Assembly (NCBI RefSeq): GCF_036227225.1
Contig: NZ_CP109444.1
Location: 5,375,501-5,439,500, forward strand
Source of the DNA: Streptomyces sp. NBC_01478
Lineage (GTDB): Bacteria; Actinomycetota; Actinomycetes; Streptomycetales; Streptomycetaceae
DNA: 64,000 nt
Reading direction: 5' to 3'
Of the stretch, positions 34,980 to 44,963 are shown piece by piece. Both the position numbers and the translations under genes were made by a program. The notes below the pieces were generated by a model, which was not told the DNA's origin, searched no databases, and was given only the letters and a program-made list of their open reading frames with translations. Every line of letters starts with the position of its first letter. The stretch's first letter is position 1.

Positions 34980-35202
34980 GGCTGGTGCCCCTCCGTCGGC
35001 CGGTTGGTGGGCAACTTAGGCCAGTGCTTCGCGTGCGCGGCGGGCGAGTTCGGCGGCTCCCGGCACTTGGGAGCAACACCTCGACCGCGCCGGGCTCTGG
35101 CTCACCTCGTCCGAGGAGTTCCATGACGCGCGCCACGGTGGCTGCCGGCCCACCACTCTGCTGATCACCGCGCGCAAGCTCTGGCTCCCCTGGGAGAAAC
35201 CG

Positions 35203-35766
35203 ATGCGCCCGCCCTGCCTCCTGCTCGACGTCGATGGCGTCCTCATACCTTTCCCGGACGCCGAAGGGGCCAGTCCGGCAACCCACAACCGGCACGATGT
35301 CGTGCCCGCTGACCGGAGCGCTGACGACCCGGTCACCATCTGGCTCAGCCCTGCGCATGGCCCCTTGCTCATGCAGGTGATCCGGACCGGCCTGGTCACC
35401 CCTGTCTGGTGCACCAGTTGGCGCCAAGACGCCACCAACCTGATCGGACCGCTCCTCGGTGTCCCGTCCCTGCCGTGCGTAGACCTCCCACGCCCGCAGA
35501 TCACCACCAGCCACCCCAACGGGTATCTCCGGAAACGCGATGACGTCGATACCTGGCTCGGCGACGCACCCGCCATCTGGATCGACGACGACTTCACCGA
35601 CCTCGACCACGAATGGGCGGCGGGACGCACCACCCGTGGTCAGGTGACCGCGCTCGTCCAGGACGATCCTCAACGAACTCGGGGGCGCCATGCCCACGAT
35701 CATGGACATCCTGCGCCGCATGGGAGACGCCTTCCTGGCCGCCCCGGAACCTGCGCCCGCAACTGA
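35203..35766 (+). CDS. HAD-like protein, probably frameshifted at the C-terminus
   Basis: It begins MRPPCLLLDVDGVLIPFPDA, where DVDGV is the HAD motif-I nucleophile region. VWCTSWRQDATNLIGPLLGV and AIWIDDDFTDLDHEWAAGRT (motif IV acidic residues) follow. The architecture fits the small Streptomyces HAD-domain family. After about residue 148 the sequence (HAHDHGHPAPHGRR) looks out of frame. The last stretch overlaps a separate short frame at 35690. Confidence 0.65.
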   Translation: MRPPCLLLDVDGVLIPFPDAEGASPATHNRHDVVPADRSADDPVTIWLSPAHGPLLMQVIRTGLVTPVWCTSWRQDATNLIGPLLGVPSLPCVDLPRPQITTSHPNGYLRKRDDVDTWLGDAPAIWIDDDFTDLDHEWAAGRTTRGQVTALVQDDPQRTRGRHAHDHGHPAPHGRRLPGRPGTCARN

Positions 35767-35818
35767 GACCGGGGACCGCCGCGAGGCCCGTGCGCAGCGT
35801 CGTCGCCGTATCCGCTGA
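35690..35818 (+). CDS. Possible 42-residue peptide or displaced C-terminus
   Basis: The frame ATG 35690-TGA 35818 encodes MPTIMDILRRMGDAFLAAPE then a basic end RAQRRRRIR, with an amphipathic helix. It lies directly before a strong terminator. It may be a small gene or the 3' end of an older gene displaced by frameshift. No family is recognised. Confidence 0.3.
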   Translation: MPTIMDILRRMGDAFLAAPEPAPATETGDRREARAQRRRRIR

Positions 35819-35825
35819 ACGAAAG

Positions 35826-35855
35826 AGGCCAGCTCAGACGGGTCTGAGCTGGCCT
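35826..35855. terminator. Terminator hairpin (13-bp stem) beside tRNA fragment
   Basis: AGGCCAGCTCAGA, loop CGGG and the exact complement. In minus sense it follows the tRNA-Thr 3' end by a few bases and is followed by TTTC, as expected for a tRNA gene terminator; it would also stop plus-strand transcription. Confidence 0.85.
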
Positions 35856-35862
35856 TCAGGAT

Positions 35863-35905
35863 GAGCCCCCTGTCGGATTCGAACCGACGACCTACGCATT
35901 ACGAG
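35863..35905 (-). other. tRNA-Thr 3'-half fragment (attachment-site-like repeat, copy 1)
   Basis: Minus sense: anticodon loop CTCGTAA (anticodon CGT, Thr), variable region, T-arm GTCGGTTCGAATCCGAC and acceptor strand AGGGGGCTC. The D-arm and 5' acceptor strand are absent: upstream bases do not pair. 40 bases (35863-35902) are identical to 49128-49167. Not a functional tRNA; best read as an att scar of a tRNA-targeting element. Confidence 0.8.
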
Positions 35906-35964
35906 ACCATGAGCGATCGTGTCGTCCTGTGATTCGTCGTGCCGCGTGGTGACGTTGTGCCTGA

Positions 35965-36264
35965 TCAGAGCATGCGTGGCAGGTTGACCCGTACCGCCTG
36001 ATGCCGCGCCGTCCAAAGGCGTCCGGCCACCGGCTGGCCACCGGGAGGGCCCTTGCTGGTGACGGGAAGCAGGTTCACCGAGATTGTCGGCCTTCGGCAA
36101 CCCCTTCGCACACATGCCGGATCTCCCGCAGGTCGCTCCAGAGAGGCCCCCATTTCAGCGATCTCGGTCACGGTTCCCGTGATGGCCCGTCCACGATGCA
36201 GGGTCTTGAGGAAAGACCAGTCTCGGTCGCTGGGACCCTCGGACGACCCCGTTGGCCGGGGCAT
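35965..36264 (-). pseudogene. S1 RNA-binding-domain remnant
   Basis: The minus frame starts MPRPTGSSEGPSDRDWSFLK and continues TLHRGRAITGTVTEIAEMGA, which matches the linker and first strands of an S1 domain (F-L-K-x-L-R-x-G-x-x-I-x-G-T-V-x-x-I). Afterwards the S1 pattern is lost. It is a short, probably decayed fragment inside the element boundary. Confidence 0.4.
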
Positions 36265-36342
36265 GCGTCAGGCGGTTCAGGACCTACCGGACACTGCTCG
36301 GGCCAAATCACCCGCTTCCCCGACCCCGCGGACAGAGGGACT

Positions 36343-36375
36343 GTGCGGCGCGCCGTCGCATAGGGTTGGCACAAC
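36343..36375 (+). promoter_or_regulatory. Conserved upstream box of LAL regulator 1
   Basis: GTGCGGCGCGCCGTCG then CATAGGGT is about 75% identical to 45824-45857, upstream of the paralogous LAL gene. The CATAGGGT/AATAGAGT part sits where a -10 element could be, with a leader of roughly 180 bases. Shared promoter or binding site is inferred. Confidence 0.4.
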
Positions 36376-36539
36376 CAAGGGGGATTTCGAACACGGCGGA
36401 TGGTCATGCAGTGGTCGCGACGGCGAGGCGCCCTGGTCGCGTCTCGTCCAGGACCTGCGCACCGTGCGCTTACGCAACCTCCTTGCGCTTCCGTGAGGTG
36501 ATCGACAACAGGTTTCACACGGCAAGAGGAGCCATCCCG

Positions 36540-39329
36540 ATGACCGCGGAGCGGGAAAGGCCCGAGCACCGCCGGGCCGCGTCCGGCCTGACGGGACGTG
36601 CCGGCGAGCTGGACCTCATCAAGGCCGTCATCGAGGACACCGGTAAGTCGGGCGGCTCGCTCACACTCTTCGGCGAACCCGGAGTGGGCAAGTCCGCATT
36701 GCTCGACGCAGCCGCCGATCTTGCCCTGGAGAACGGCATGCGGACGCTGCGGGCGGCCGGGGCCGAGTTCGAGGCCAATATCGCGTTCGCGGGGCTCAAC
36801 CAACTGCTGGTGCCGCTGGCTCCGATGTTCCCTCGGCTCGACTCGTCCCACGAGAGCGCCCTGCGGGTGGCACTGGGCTTCGGCGACGGCCCGACTCCCT
36901 CGCGCCTCCTGATCGCGACCGCGACACTGTCGCTGCTCCTGCTCGCCGCGCAGGAGCAACCGCTGGTGGTCATCGTCGACGACACCCAGTGGCTCGACGA
37001 CGCGAGCGCCGACGTGCTGGCGTTCGTGGCCCGACGGGTCGCCGACACCGCGGTGCGTGTCCTGACGGCGGTCCGCACCACCGGGCAGCCGCCGACCAGT
37101 GACGGCAGCAGCCTCACCGTCCGCTCCCTCGGCGACGCGGCGGCCGAGTCGCTGCTGATCGGCCGCTACCCGGATCTGGCCGGGCCCGTGCGCCGGCGCA
37201 TCGTCACCGAGGCGCAGGGGAACCCGCTCGCCCTGGTCGAGCTGCCGGCCATGCTGACCCCGGACCGGTACCCGACCGCCGATGCCCTGCCCGCCGTACT
37301 GCCAATGACCGAGCGGCTCAGCCGGACGTTCACCTCCCGCATCTCCGCACTCGCGCCCGAGACCCGGGACCTGCTGTTGCTGCTGGCTCTGGACGGCTCG
37401 GGGCGGGCGCTGTCCGACGAGGGTGTGGTGGGCTCCGGTGCCGCGGCCCAGCTGGACATCGCCGAACACGAACGCATCGTCGTGGTCGACCAGCAGCACA
37501 CGGTGGTCTTCCGCCACCCGCTGGTGCGCTCCGCGGTGGTCGAACTGGCCGGGCCCGAGGCCCGGCGCAGAGCCCACCGGGCGCTCGCCAAAGGCCGGGC
37601 GCTGGATCCGGGGCACCGGGCCTGGCACCTGGCGGACGCCTCCTTCGGTCCCGACGAGGAGGTGGCCAGCCTGCTGCAACGCGAGGCGATCCAGGCCCTC
37701 AAGCGCGGGGACCCTACGGCCGCGGTGGCGGCGATGACCCGCTCGGCGGATCTGAGTCCGGACCTCCAGCAGCGCTCGCAACGGCTGGCGGCGACCGCTT
37801 ACTTCGCCGCAGAGGTCCTGGGCGACCTGCGGTCGGTGTCGAGCCTGCTGAGCGATGCCCGGCGGGTGCACGCGGGCGTGGGCTCGCTGGCCGCCGCCTC
37901 TGCGGCGGCTTCACTGCTGCTGTACTCCGACGGGGACGTCATCTCCGCGTACCGGGTGATCAGCGCCGCGCTGCAAGCCCCGGACGTCGAGCCCGCCGCA
38001 GAGGAGGTCAACTCGGCGATCTGGATTCTGTCGCTGACCGTCGCCCTCAACGGGCGCAAGGAGATGTGGGACTCCTACCGCAAGCTGGTGGAGCGGTACC
38101 GCGACCTGCTGCCGGAGTCCGTGCTGATCCGCTCCGAGATCGCCACCAACCCCGCCACCGCCTCGCCCGAGGCACTGGCCACCCTCGACCGGCAGATCGC
38201 GGCCCTGGCCACCGAGCGCGACCCCGGGCAGATCATCCGCGTCGCCTACGTCGCCAACGACGTGGACCGCCTCGCCGACCTGCGCGAACCGCTCCTGCGG
38301 GTGTGGCGCGAAGGCAGGCAGGCGGGTGCCGTCGCCTCGGTGACCAACGCGCTGATGCTGTTGTGCGGGGAGAGCTACCTGGCCGGGCGCTGGGACGACA
38401 CGATGCGCTTCGCCGAGGAGGGCCTGGAACTTGTCGAGGCCTACGGATACCTGGAGTTCGTCTGGTACCTGAAGTACAGCAAGGCCCTGGCCGCCGCCGC
38501 ACTGGGCCAACAGGACGTGGCGGAGGAGCCGCTGGAGTGGATGCTGTCCTGGTCGCTCCCGCGCCAGGCCTTCATCGTGCCGCAGCACGTGTACCGGGTG
38601 CGGACGCTCGCCGCCATCGGCCGCGGCGCCTACGAGACCGCGTACGCCGAGGCGGTCAGGATCAGCCCGCGCGGCGTGGAAGGCGGCACCGCCCAGCAAC
38701 TGCAGCTGTTCGTGGCCTACGACCTGGTCGAGGCGGCCGTACGGACCGGCCGCACCGAACAGGCCCGGGAATTCGTCGACGCGATGCTGCGCATGGGCAT
38801 CGCGAAGATCTCCTCCCGCTGGGCGCTGCTCGTGGCGGGGGCCCAGGGGCTGGTGTCCGAGGGCGAGGTGGCGAGCGCCCACTTCGAGCGGGCCCTTGCG
38901 GCGGCGCCCGAGGAGCTGTGGCCCTTCGAGCGTGCGCGGGTGCTGCTGGCGTACGGCGAGCACCTGCGCCGTGAGCGGGCCACCGTCGAGTCACGGGTGC
39001 AACTGGTCGCGGCGCTGGGGCTGTTCGACCGGCTGCGGGCCGCGCCGTGGGCCGAGCGCGCCAGGAACGAGATGAGGGCCACCGGCCTGTCCCGCCGCCC
39101 GGCCGACGTGAGCCAGGTCCAACTCACCCCGCAGGAGCTGCAGATCGCCACGCTCGCGGCATCAGGGCTGACGAACAAGGCGATCGGCGAACGGCTGCAC
39201 CTGTCCGCCCGCACCGTCAGCGGGCACCTGTACAACGTGTTCCCCAAGCTCGGCGTCACCACCCGCGCCGGCCTGCGCGACGCGCTCACCGCGCTGGGCG
39301 AGCAGCACGATGATCCGAGGTTTCCGTAG
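36540..39329 (+). CDS. LuxR-family regulator with AAA/STAND ATPase (LAL type), copy 1
   Basis: This 929-residue protein has Walker A FGEPGVGKSALLDAAA (residues about 44-59), Walker B VVIVDDTQWLDDAS, a winged-helix and TPR-like middle, and a C-terminal LuxR helix-turn-helix (LTPQELQIATLAASGLTNKA, HLSARTVSGHLYNVFPKLGV). LAL proteins are ATP-dependent pathway activators. ATG 36540 follows GAGGAG. It is a close paralogue of 45879-48701 over the full length. The pair brackets a redox/hydrolase cassette that one or both may control. Confidence 0.93.
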   Translation: MTAERERPEHRRAASGLTGRAGELDLIKAVIEDTGKSGGSLTLFGEPGVGKSALLDAAADLALENGMRTLRAAGAEFEANIAFAGLNQLLVPLAPMFPRLDSSHESALRVALGFGDGPTPSRLLIATATLSLLLLAAQEQPLVVIVDDTQWLDDASADVLAFVARRVADTAVRVLTAVRTTGQPPTSDGSSLTVRSLGDAAAESLLIGRYPDLAGPVRRRIVTEAQGNPLALVELPAMLTPDRYPTADALPAVLPMTERLSRTFTSRISALAPETRDLLLLLALDGSGRALSDEGVVGSGAAAQLDIAEHERIVVVDQQHTVVFRHPLVRSAVVELAGPEARRRAHRALAKGRALDPGHRAWHLADASFGPDEEVASLLQREAIQALKRGDPTAAVAAMTRSADLSPDLQQRSQRLAATAYFAAEVLGDLRSVSSLLSDARRVHAGVGSLAAASAAASLLLYSDGDVISAYRVISAALQAPDVEPAAEEVNSAIWILSLTVALNGRKEMWDSYRKLVERYRDLLPESVLIRSEIATNPATASPEALATLDRQIAALATERDPGQIIRVAYVANDVDRLADLREPLLRVWREGRQAGAVASVTNALMLLCGESYLAGRWDDTMRFAEEGLELVEAYGYLEFVWYLKYSKALAAAALGQQDVAEEPLEWMLSWSLPRQAFIVPQHVYRVRTLAAIGRGAYETAYAEAVRISPRGVEGGTAQQLQLFVAYDLVEAAVRTGRTEQAREFVDAMLRMGIAKISSRWALLVAGAQGLVSEGEVASAHFERALAAAPEELWPFERARVLLAYGEHLRRERATVESRVQLVAALGLFDRLRAAPWAERARNEMRATGLSRRPADVSQVQLTPQELQIATLAASGLTNKAIGERLHLSARTVSGHLYNVFPKLGVTTRAGLRDALTALGEQHDDPRFP

Positions 39330-39455
39330 CCAGGGAGAACAGCCGGGTCGGGTGACTGGTACGGCGAGGGAGCCCGGGCGCGCGCCGCAGTAGGCGCTGA
39401 ACGGCAAGGAGCCCGGCAGCGCGTTGGTCGCGCTGGCGGGCTCGTTGCCGTTGGG

Positions 39456-40442
39456 TCAGGCGTCGATGTCGACGACGATCTTGGCGTGGGCCGAGCCGTC
39501 CTCGACGGCCGTGTGGGCCTGGGTGACCGTGTCCAGGGTGTAGCGGCGGGGGTCCAGCAGTGGCTTGAGCAGGCCGGCGTCGGCCAGGGCGGCGGCTTCG
39601 CGCAGGATCTCGCCGTGGTGCTCGCGGCCCTTGCCGGTGAGCATGGGCAGCAGGGTGAAGACCCCGGAGTAGGTGGCGCCGCGGAAGGAGAGCGGGGCCA
39701 GGCTGTGGCTGCCCCAGCCCAGGGCGCTCAGGACGTGGCCGGTGTAAGTGCGCACCGCGGCGAAGGAGTTGTCCAGGACGGCGCCTCCGACAGTGTCGAA
39801 GACGATGTCGAAACCTTCACCACCGGTGTGGGCGGCGACGTACTCCTCCACCTCGGTGCCGGCGTAGTCGATCGCGGTGGCGCCGAGCCCACGGACGGTC
39901 TCGGCGTGGGCGGCCGAGGCGGTGGCGAAGACCTCGGCGCCACGGGCCCGGGCGATCTGTACCGCGACGTGACCGATGCCGCCTGCTCCGCCGTGCACCA
40001 GGACCTTGTGCCCGGCGCCGACCTCGGCCCGGTCCACCAGGCCCTCCCACGCGGTGACGACCGACAGCGGCAGCGCCGCAGCCTGCCGCATGGTCAGAGC
40101 GGCGGGCTTGTGGGCAAGCAGGCGGGCGTCGGCGGCGGCGTACTGCGCCAGTGATCCCTGCAGGTCACCGACACCGCCACTCAGCCCGTACACCTCGTCG
40201 CCGACGGCGAAGCCGGTCACCTGCGGCCCGACCTCCTCGACAGTGCCGGCCAGGTCCAGGCCCAGCACCGCGGGCAGGACGGAACGAGCGTGTGCTGCCT
40301 GACCGGCGCGGATCTTGGTGTCCAGGGGGTTCACGCCGCTGGCGGCGATCCTGACCAGGACCTGGCCGGCGCCGGGCACCGGCTTGGCGATGTCGGCCAG
40401 TTCCAGCGGGGTGGCGAATTGTCTGAGCACGGCTGCACGCAT
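39456..40442 (-). CDS. NADP-dependent zinc-type alcohol dehydrogenase/quinone oxidoreductase
   Basis: This 328-residue MDR protein has an N-terminal GroES-like domain (MRAAVLRQFATPLELADIAK, SGVNPLDTKIRAG), the Rossmann motif KVLVHGGAGGIGHVAVQIA with AGGIG, and the end SAHAKIVVDIDA. Zinc ligands of true alcohol dehydrogenases are absent, so it is quinone-oxidoreductase-like. The start is ATG 40442 (MRAAV); ATG 40484 adds a Thr-rich extension. It is the first of three minus-strand genes in the LAL-bracketed cassette. Confidence 0.9.
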   Translation of the reverse strand: MRAAVLRQFATPLELADIAKPVPGAGQVLVRIAASGVNPLDTKIRAGQAAHARSVLPAVLGLDLAGTVEEVGPQVTGFAVGDEVYGLSGGVGDLQGSLAQYAAADARLLAHKPAALTMRQAAALPLSVVTAWEGLVDRAEVGAGHKVLVHGGAGGIGHVAVQIARARGAEVFATASAAHAETVRGLGATAIDYAGTEVEEYVAAHTGGEGFDIVFDTVGGAVLDNSFAAVRTYTGHVLSALGWGSHSLAPLSFRGATYSGVFTLLPMLTGKGREHHGEILREAAALADAGLLKPLLDPRRYTLDTVTQAHTAVEDGSAHAKIVVDIDA

Positions 40443-40659
40443 GGTCACTGTCTTTCGGTGGGTGCGGGTGGTGGCCGCCGTCATACGGGGCGGTGGAGCT
40501 GGGGTCGGGCCGCTCGCGCCGGGGTCGCCGGGTCGAGGGCCGCCGCCGTGAAGGCGGCGGGGTTCTCCTGGGGGAGGTCGTGCCCTGTGTGCGGTACCCG
40601 GCGGTGGGTGCGCGGGGTGCCGAGCGCGGCGGATCCCGTGCACGTCGTCGCCGCGGGGA

Positions 40660-40950
40660 TCACGGCTGCAGCAGCCACTGGGCCTCGGCGCTCGCGCGTG
40701 ACGGGCGCCAGTCGATGACCGTGTGCGTGGCCACCTCGGCGATGCCGAACGGGTCCAGGGCCAGGATCCGGCCCAGTGCCTCGCGGTCGGCGGCCCGGGC
40801 CAGGACGAGGCCGCCCGTCCTGGGGTCCTGGCGGCCCGAGGCGAGGAAGTGGCCGGCCGCGTAGTTCTCCTCCAGCCAGGCGTTGTGGGCCTCCAGGTGG
40901 CGGTCGATCTCTTCGAGCGGCGCGGTGTAGTTCAGGATCACGATGAACAT
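40660..40950 (-). CDS. YciI-family protein
   Basis: This 96-residue protein begins MFIVILNYTAPLEEIDRHLE and has HNAWLEENYAAGHFLASGRQ, with the conserved His of the YciI/YCII fold and DPFGIAEVATHTVIDW. GGAAG lies upstream of ATG 40950. The family is related to small dehydrochlorinase-like or ferredoxin-like folds and often travels with oxidoreductases. The exact role is unknown. Confidence 0.88.
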   Translation of the reverse strand: MFIVILNYTAPLEEIDRHLEAHNAWLEENYAAGHFLASGRQDPRTGGLVLARAADREALGRILALDPFGIAEVATHTVIDWRPSRASAEAQWLLQP

Positions 40951-41005
40951 GGCGGGCACTTCCGATCTTCGGACGGGGCGGTCAAGGGGGGTACGGCGGC
41001 AGGGG

Positions 41006-41413
41006 TCAGGCGGGCTGGACCCGGGCCCAGAAGTCGTTGAACTCGACGCTGTCGAAGAACGCGACAGCGCTCACGATCCGCTGGTCACGCATCGTCAGGA
41101 ACCAGGCGTAGGTGTTGTCGTAGCGCGATCCGTCCCGCACCGTCGCGCTCGCGTCGAACAGGGCGACCACGGTGTCTCCGTCGGCGTACAGTGCGCGGAC
41201 GGACGGCACCAGCGGGCTGCTCATCCGGGCGTTGAACGGATAGATGACCGCGTCGAGGAACGCCTTGCGGGTGGGGTAGGTGCCGGAGGCGACGCTGTTG
41301 CCGACGATGGTCCAGTCGGCGTCCTCGGCCAGCAGGTCGAACACTCCGCCAGTACCGGCGGCCCAGGCGTCGAACGCCTCCGCGACCAGCTGCTTGTTGG
41401 ATTTCTCGGACAT
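41006..41413 (-). CDS. SnoaL-like (NTF2 superfamily) protein
   Basis: This 135-residue protein begins MSEKSNKQLVAEAFDAWAAG and has LAEDADWTIVGNSVASGTYP and DNTYAWFLTMRDQRIVSAVA, a typical NTF2/SnoaL cone fold found in ketosteroid-isomerase-like enzymes. ATG 41413 is used. It lies divergent from the tautomerase gene across a 344-base promoter region. Confidence 0.88.
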   Translation of the reverse strand: MSEKSNKQLVAEAFDAWAAGTGGVFDLLAEDADWTIVGNSVASGTYPTRKAFLDAVIYPFNARMSSPLVPSVRALYADGDTVVALFDASATVRDGSRYDNTYAWFLTMRDQRIVSAVAFFDSVEFNDFWARVQPA

Positions 41414-41757
41414 GGGGTTTCTCGTTTCATCGGTGGGGGATTCGGCGGCTGCGCCGTCCTTACCCATGGTCGTCGCCGCCCCACGGCCGGGCATGAGTCA
41501 TCCGACCCGGGTTTCACCGACCCCGGCCCACCTGGGCGGATACGGGCACCGGCCCGGTGCGCTCGTCACCGGTACCCGGCGCACCCGGTGCGGGGGTGTC
41601 GCCGTAGGCCGCGCGGCTCTGACCCGAGGGCGGCGCCACGCAAAGACCCTTCGCAGTCAGGTCGGATGACTGGTGCGGTCCGGATGCCCCCGGGGCGACG
41701 CTTCAGTTGTCCCCGCCGCTCGGCAGGGACAACGCATCCCGACCCAAGGAGCACCCC
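41414..41757. promoter_or_regulatory. Divergent promoter region of the redox cassette
   Basis: 344 bases between divergent transcripts. TCATCCGAC near 41498 and its complement GTCGGATGA near 41662 form a widely spaced inverted repeat that could bind a dimeric regulator. No gene is seen. The tautomerase ribosome binding site AAGGAG is at its right end. Confidence 0.4.
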
Positions 41758-42060
41758 ATGCCGTTCGTCAACGTCAAGCTCGTCGACGGAGTGTTCACCA
41801 CCCAGGAGAAGCACGACATGGCCGCCGCCCTCACCGAGGTCATGGTCAAGTTCGAGGGATCCGAGGCCTTCCGCGAGATCGTCTGGGTCCTCATCGAGGA
41901 ACTCCACACCGACGGCTGGCACATCGGCGGCAAGCCCTTCGCCGGCCCCGCCACCCTCCTCGACACCCTCGGCCGCTCCGCCGCCACCTACCAGACCATC
42001 GACGGCCACCCCGTCACCCGCCCCGACCTCGCCAAGGCCGCCCCCTACCAGGAGAAGTGA
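41758..42060 (+). CDS. Tautomerase family protein (4-oxalocrotonate tautomerase-like)
   Basis: This 100-residue protein begins MPFVNVKLVDGVFTTQEKHD, so Pro2 becomes the catalytic N-terminal proline after Met removal, as in the tautomerase superfamily. FREIVWVLIEELHTDGWHIG fits the core strand. AAGGAG lies upstream of ATG 41758. It is the first of a plus-strand series with HbpS/GlcG, a hydrolase, WhiB and an aldo/keto reductase. Confidence 0.9.
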   Translation: MPFVNVKLVDGVFTTQEKHDMAAALTEVMVKFEGSEAFREIVWVLIEELHTDGWHIGGKPFAGPATLLDTLGRSAATYQTIDGHPVTRPDLAKAAPYQEK

Positions 42061-42104
42061 CACCACCCGGCACGACCTCCGGCACGACCCGAAGAGGAAC
42101 GGCC

Positions 42105-42539
42105 ATGCCCCTCACGCAGATCTCGCCCGTCATCCTCACCCTGGACGACGCGGCCACGGCCACCGCCGCAGGCGTCCACAAGGCCACTGAGCTCGGGGTC
42201 CCGTACACCTTCACGGTCCTCGACGGCGGCGGCAACACCGTGCTGGTGACCCGGATGGACGGTGCGGCGCTCGCCTCCATCGACACCTCCCGGGCCAAGG
42301 CCCGCACCTCCGTGTACTTCGGCGCCGCGACCGCGGACCTGGCCCCCGCCGTGCAGTCCGGCGCCCCGCTGTCCTCGATCCAGACCGCCACCACGCTCCC
42401 GCTGGCCTTCGTCGCCGGCGGCGTCCCGATCACCGACGCCCGCGGGGTCGTCGTCGGGGCGCTGGGGGCCGGCGGCGGATCGCCCGCGCAGGACCACGAG
42501 GTCGCCGCCTTCGCGGTCCAGGCCCTGCGCCGCCGCTGA
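42105..42539 (+). CDS. GlcG/HbpS-type heme-binding family protein
   Basis: This 144-residue protein has ATGVHKATELGVPYTFTVLD (close to the family pattern), DGGGNTVLVTRMDGA, SRAKARTSVYFG and FVAGGVPITD, all hallmarks of the GlcG/HbpS fold. HbpS in Streptomyces is a secreted redox sensor partner; this copy lacks a signal peptide, so a cytoplasmic role is more likely. AGAGGAA precedes ATG 42105. Confidence 0.87.
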   Translation: MPLTQISPVILTLDDAATATAAGVHKATELGVPYTFTVLDGGGNTVLVTRMDGAALASIDTSRAKARTSVYFGAATADLAPAVQSGAPLSSIQTATTLPLAFVAGGVPITDARGVVVGALGAGGGSPAQDHEVAAFAVQALRRR

Positions 42540-43427
<888 letters not shown>

Positions 43428-43548
43428 TCGTCACGTTCCTCGCTGCGTAGTCGTCACACGGGCGGGCCGGAGCCCGGCAACTGCCATCCCCTGCCCGCCC
43501 GCGTACCACCCGCCCGCTCCTCCTACTTCCGCGGAGAAGACATCAACC

Positions 43549-43827
43549 ATGAACGCCAGTCCCCTCGTCCCCCTGCTCGACGCCTGGCAATGGCAGGCAG
43601 ACGCCGCCTGCCGGGGCATGGCATCGGCCGTGTTCTTCTCGCCTCCCGGCGAACGCGGCCACCGCCGACGCAGGCGCGAACAACGCGCCGTAGAAGTCTG
43701 CCGCGCCTGCCCGGTCCTCGACATGTGCACCGCGTTCGCACTGAGCACCCGTCAGCCGTACGGAGTCTGGGGCGGCCTGACCGAACGCCAGCGTGACATC
43801 CCATGCCCCGAGTCGAGGGCCGCGTGA
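43549..43827 (+). CDS. WhiB-family iron-sulfur transcription regulator
   Basis: This 92-residue protein has the four cluster cysteines C21 (AACRG), C51, C54 and C60 (VCRACPVLDMC), and the turn YGVWGGLTERQR required for sigma-factor contact. It binds a 4Fe-4S cluster that senses redox state or NO. GGAG lies about 12 bases upstream of the ATG. It sits inside a redox-enzyme cassette, which fits local redox control. Confidence 0.93.
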   Translation: MNASPLVPLLDAWQWQADAACRGMASAVFFSPPGERGHRRRRREQRAVEVCRACPVLDMCTAFALSTRQPYGVWGGLTERQRDIPCPESRAA

Positions 43828-43884
43828 ACGCTGGCACCCCGCCGAACTTTGCAACGAACGCTTATTCGATAAGGAAGGCAGACC

Positions 43885-44754
43885 ATGGCACAGGAAACCG
43901 CCCGCCCCGCCGACTCCTCCGGGGTCTACCGCCTCGGCGGCGACCTGCCCGTCAACCGGCTCGGCTACGGCACGATGCAGTTGACGGGTCCCGGAGTGTG
44001 GGGCGACCCCAAGGACCCCGAGGAGGCCGTGCGCGTGCTGCGCCGGGCCGCCGAGCTGGGCGTGAACTTCTTCGACACCGCCGACTCCTACGGCCCGTTC
44101 GTCAGCGAGCAGCTCATCCGCAAGGCCCTGCACCCGTACTCCCAGCACCTGGTGATCGCCACCAAGGGCGGGCTCTCCCGCTCGGGCCCGGACGACTGGC
44201 GCGCGCTCGGCCGCCCCGAGTACCTGCGGCAGCAGACCGAACTGAGCCTGCGCCACCTGGGCGTGGAGCGGATCGATCTCTACCAGCTGCATCGCGTCGA
44301 CCCCAAGGTCCCGCTGGCCGACCAGGTCGGTGAGCTGCTCCTGCTGCAGCAGGAGGGCAAGATCCGCCACATCGGTCTGTCAGAGGTGACCGTGGAGCAG
44401 ATCGAGGAAGCCCGGAAGATCGCGGACATCGTCTCCGTGCAGAACCTGTACAACCTGGCCGATCGCGGTGCCGAGGACGTTCTGGAGTACGCCGAGCGGG
44501 AAAACCTGGGCTTCATCCCGTGGTTCCCGATGGCCACCGGCCGGCTGGCGCGCCCGGGCGGCCCGCTGGACACGCTCGCCAAGGAGCACGCTGCAAGCCC
44601 CTCCCAGCTGGCCCTGGCCTGGCTGCTGCGGCGCTCCCCGGTGATGCTGCCCATCCCCGGTACCTCCCGCGTGGCCCACCTGGAGGAGAACACCCGGGCC
44701 GCGCAGGTCACCTTGACCGACGCCCAGTTCCAGGCACTCAGCCAGGCCGTCTGA
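43885..44754 (+). CDS. Aldo/keto reductase
   Basis: This 289-residue AKR has the catalytic set in NFFDTADSYGPFVSE (Asp and Tyr), VIATKGGLSRSG (Lys) and DLYQLHRVDPKVPL (His). NADPH-binding LPIPGTSRVAHLEENTRA follows. AAGGAAGG precedes the ATG. It reduces carbonyl compounds; its substrate may be linked to the hydrolase and oxidoreductase nearby. Confidence 0.93.
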   Translation: MAQETARPADSSGVYRLGGDLPVNRLGYGTMQLTGPGVWGDPKDPEEAVRVLRRAAELGVNFFDTADSYGPFVSEQLIRKALHPYSQHLVIATKGGLSRSGPDDWRALGRPEYLRQQTELSLRHLGVERIDLYQLHRVDPKVPLADQVGELLLLQQEGKIRHIGLSEVTVEQIEEARKIADIVSVQNLYNLADRGAEDVLEYAERENLGFIPWFPMATGRLARPGGPLDTLAKEHAASPSQLALAWLLRRSPVMLPIPGTSRVAHLEENTRAAQVTLTDAQFQALSQAV

Positions 44755-44963
44755 CCGGCGCCCCGGCCCTGGCGGGCCCAGCGCACTCCCCTCCCCGCAG
44801 CCACCCCCTGGGCCGGGTCGCACGAGCCTCCGGCCCAGGGGGTTCCACACGCAAGCGACTGCATGGCACGGCCGACCTGCTGGACCTCGTCCTGACAGCC
44901 CATGGAGCACCGCCTGCCCTGGCTTCCCCCCTCACCCCCCACTCCCACGTAAGGAGATCCACC

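Noticed and set aside
35863..35905. Functional tRNA-Thr gene
   Set aside because: Only the anticodon loop to the 3' end is present; the D-arm and 5' acceptor strand are missing here, and likewise at 49128-49170.
36168..37871. 567-codon minus-strand frame, and similar long frames antisense to the second LAL gene
   Set aside because: They are antisense to the two LAL genes, which carry Walker and LuxR motifs; no motifs in the antisense frames.
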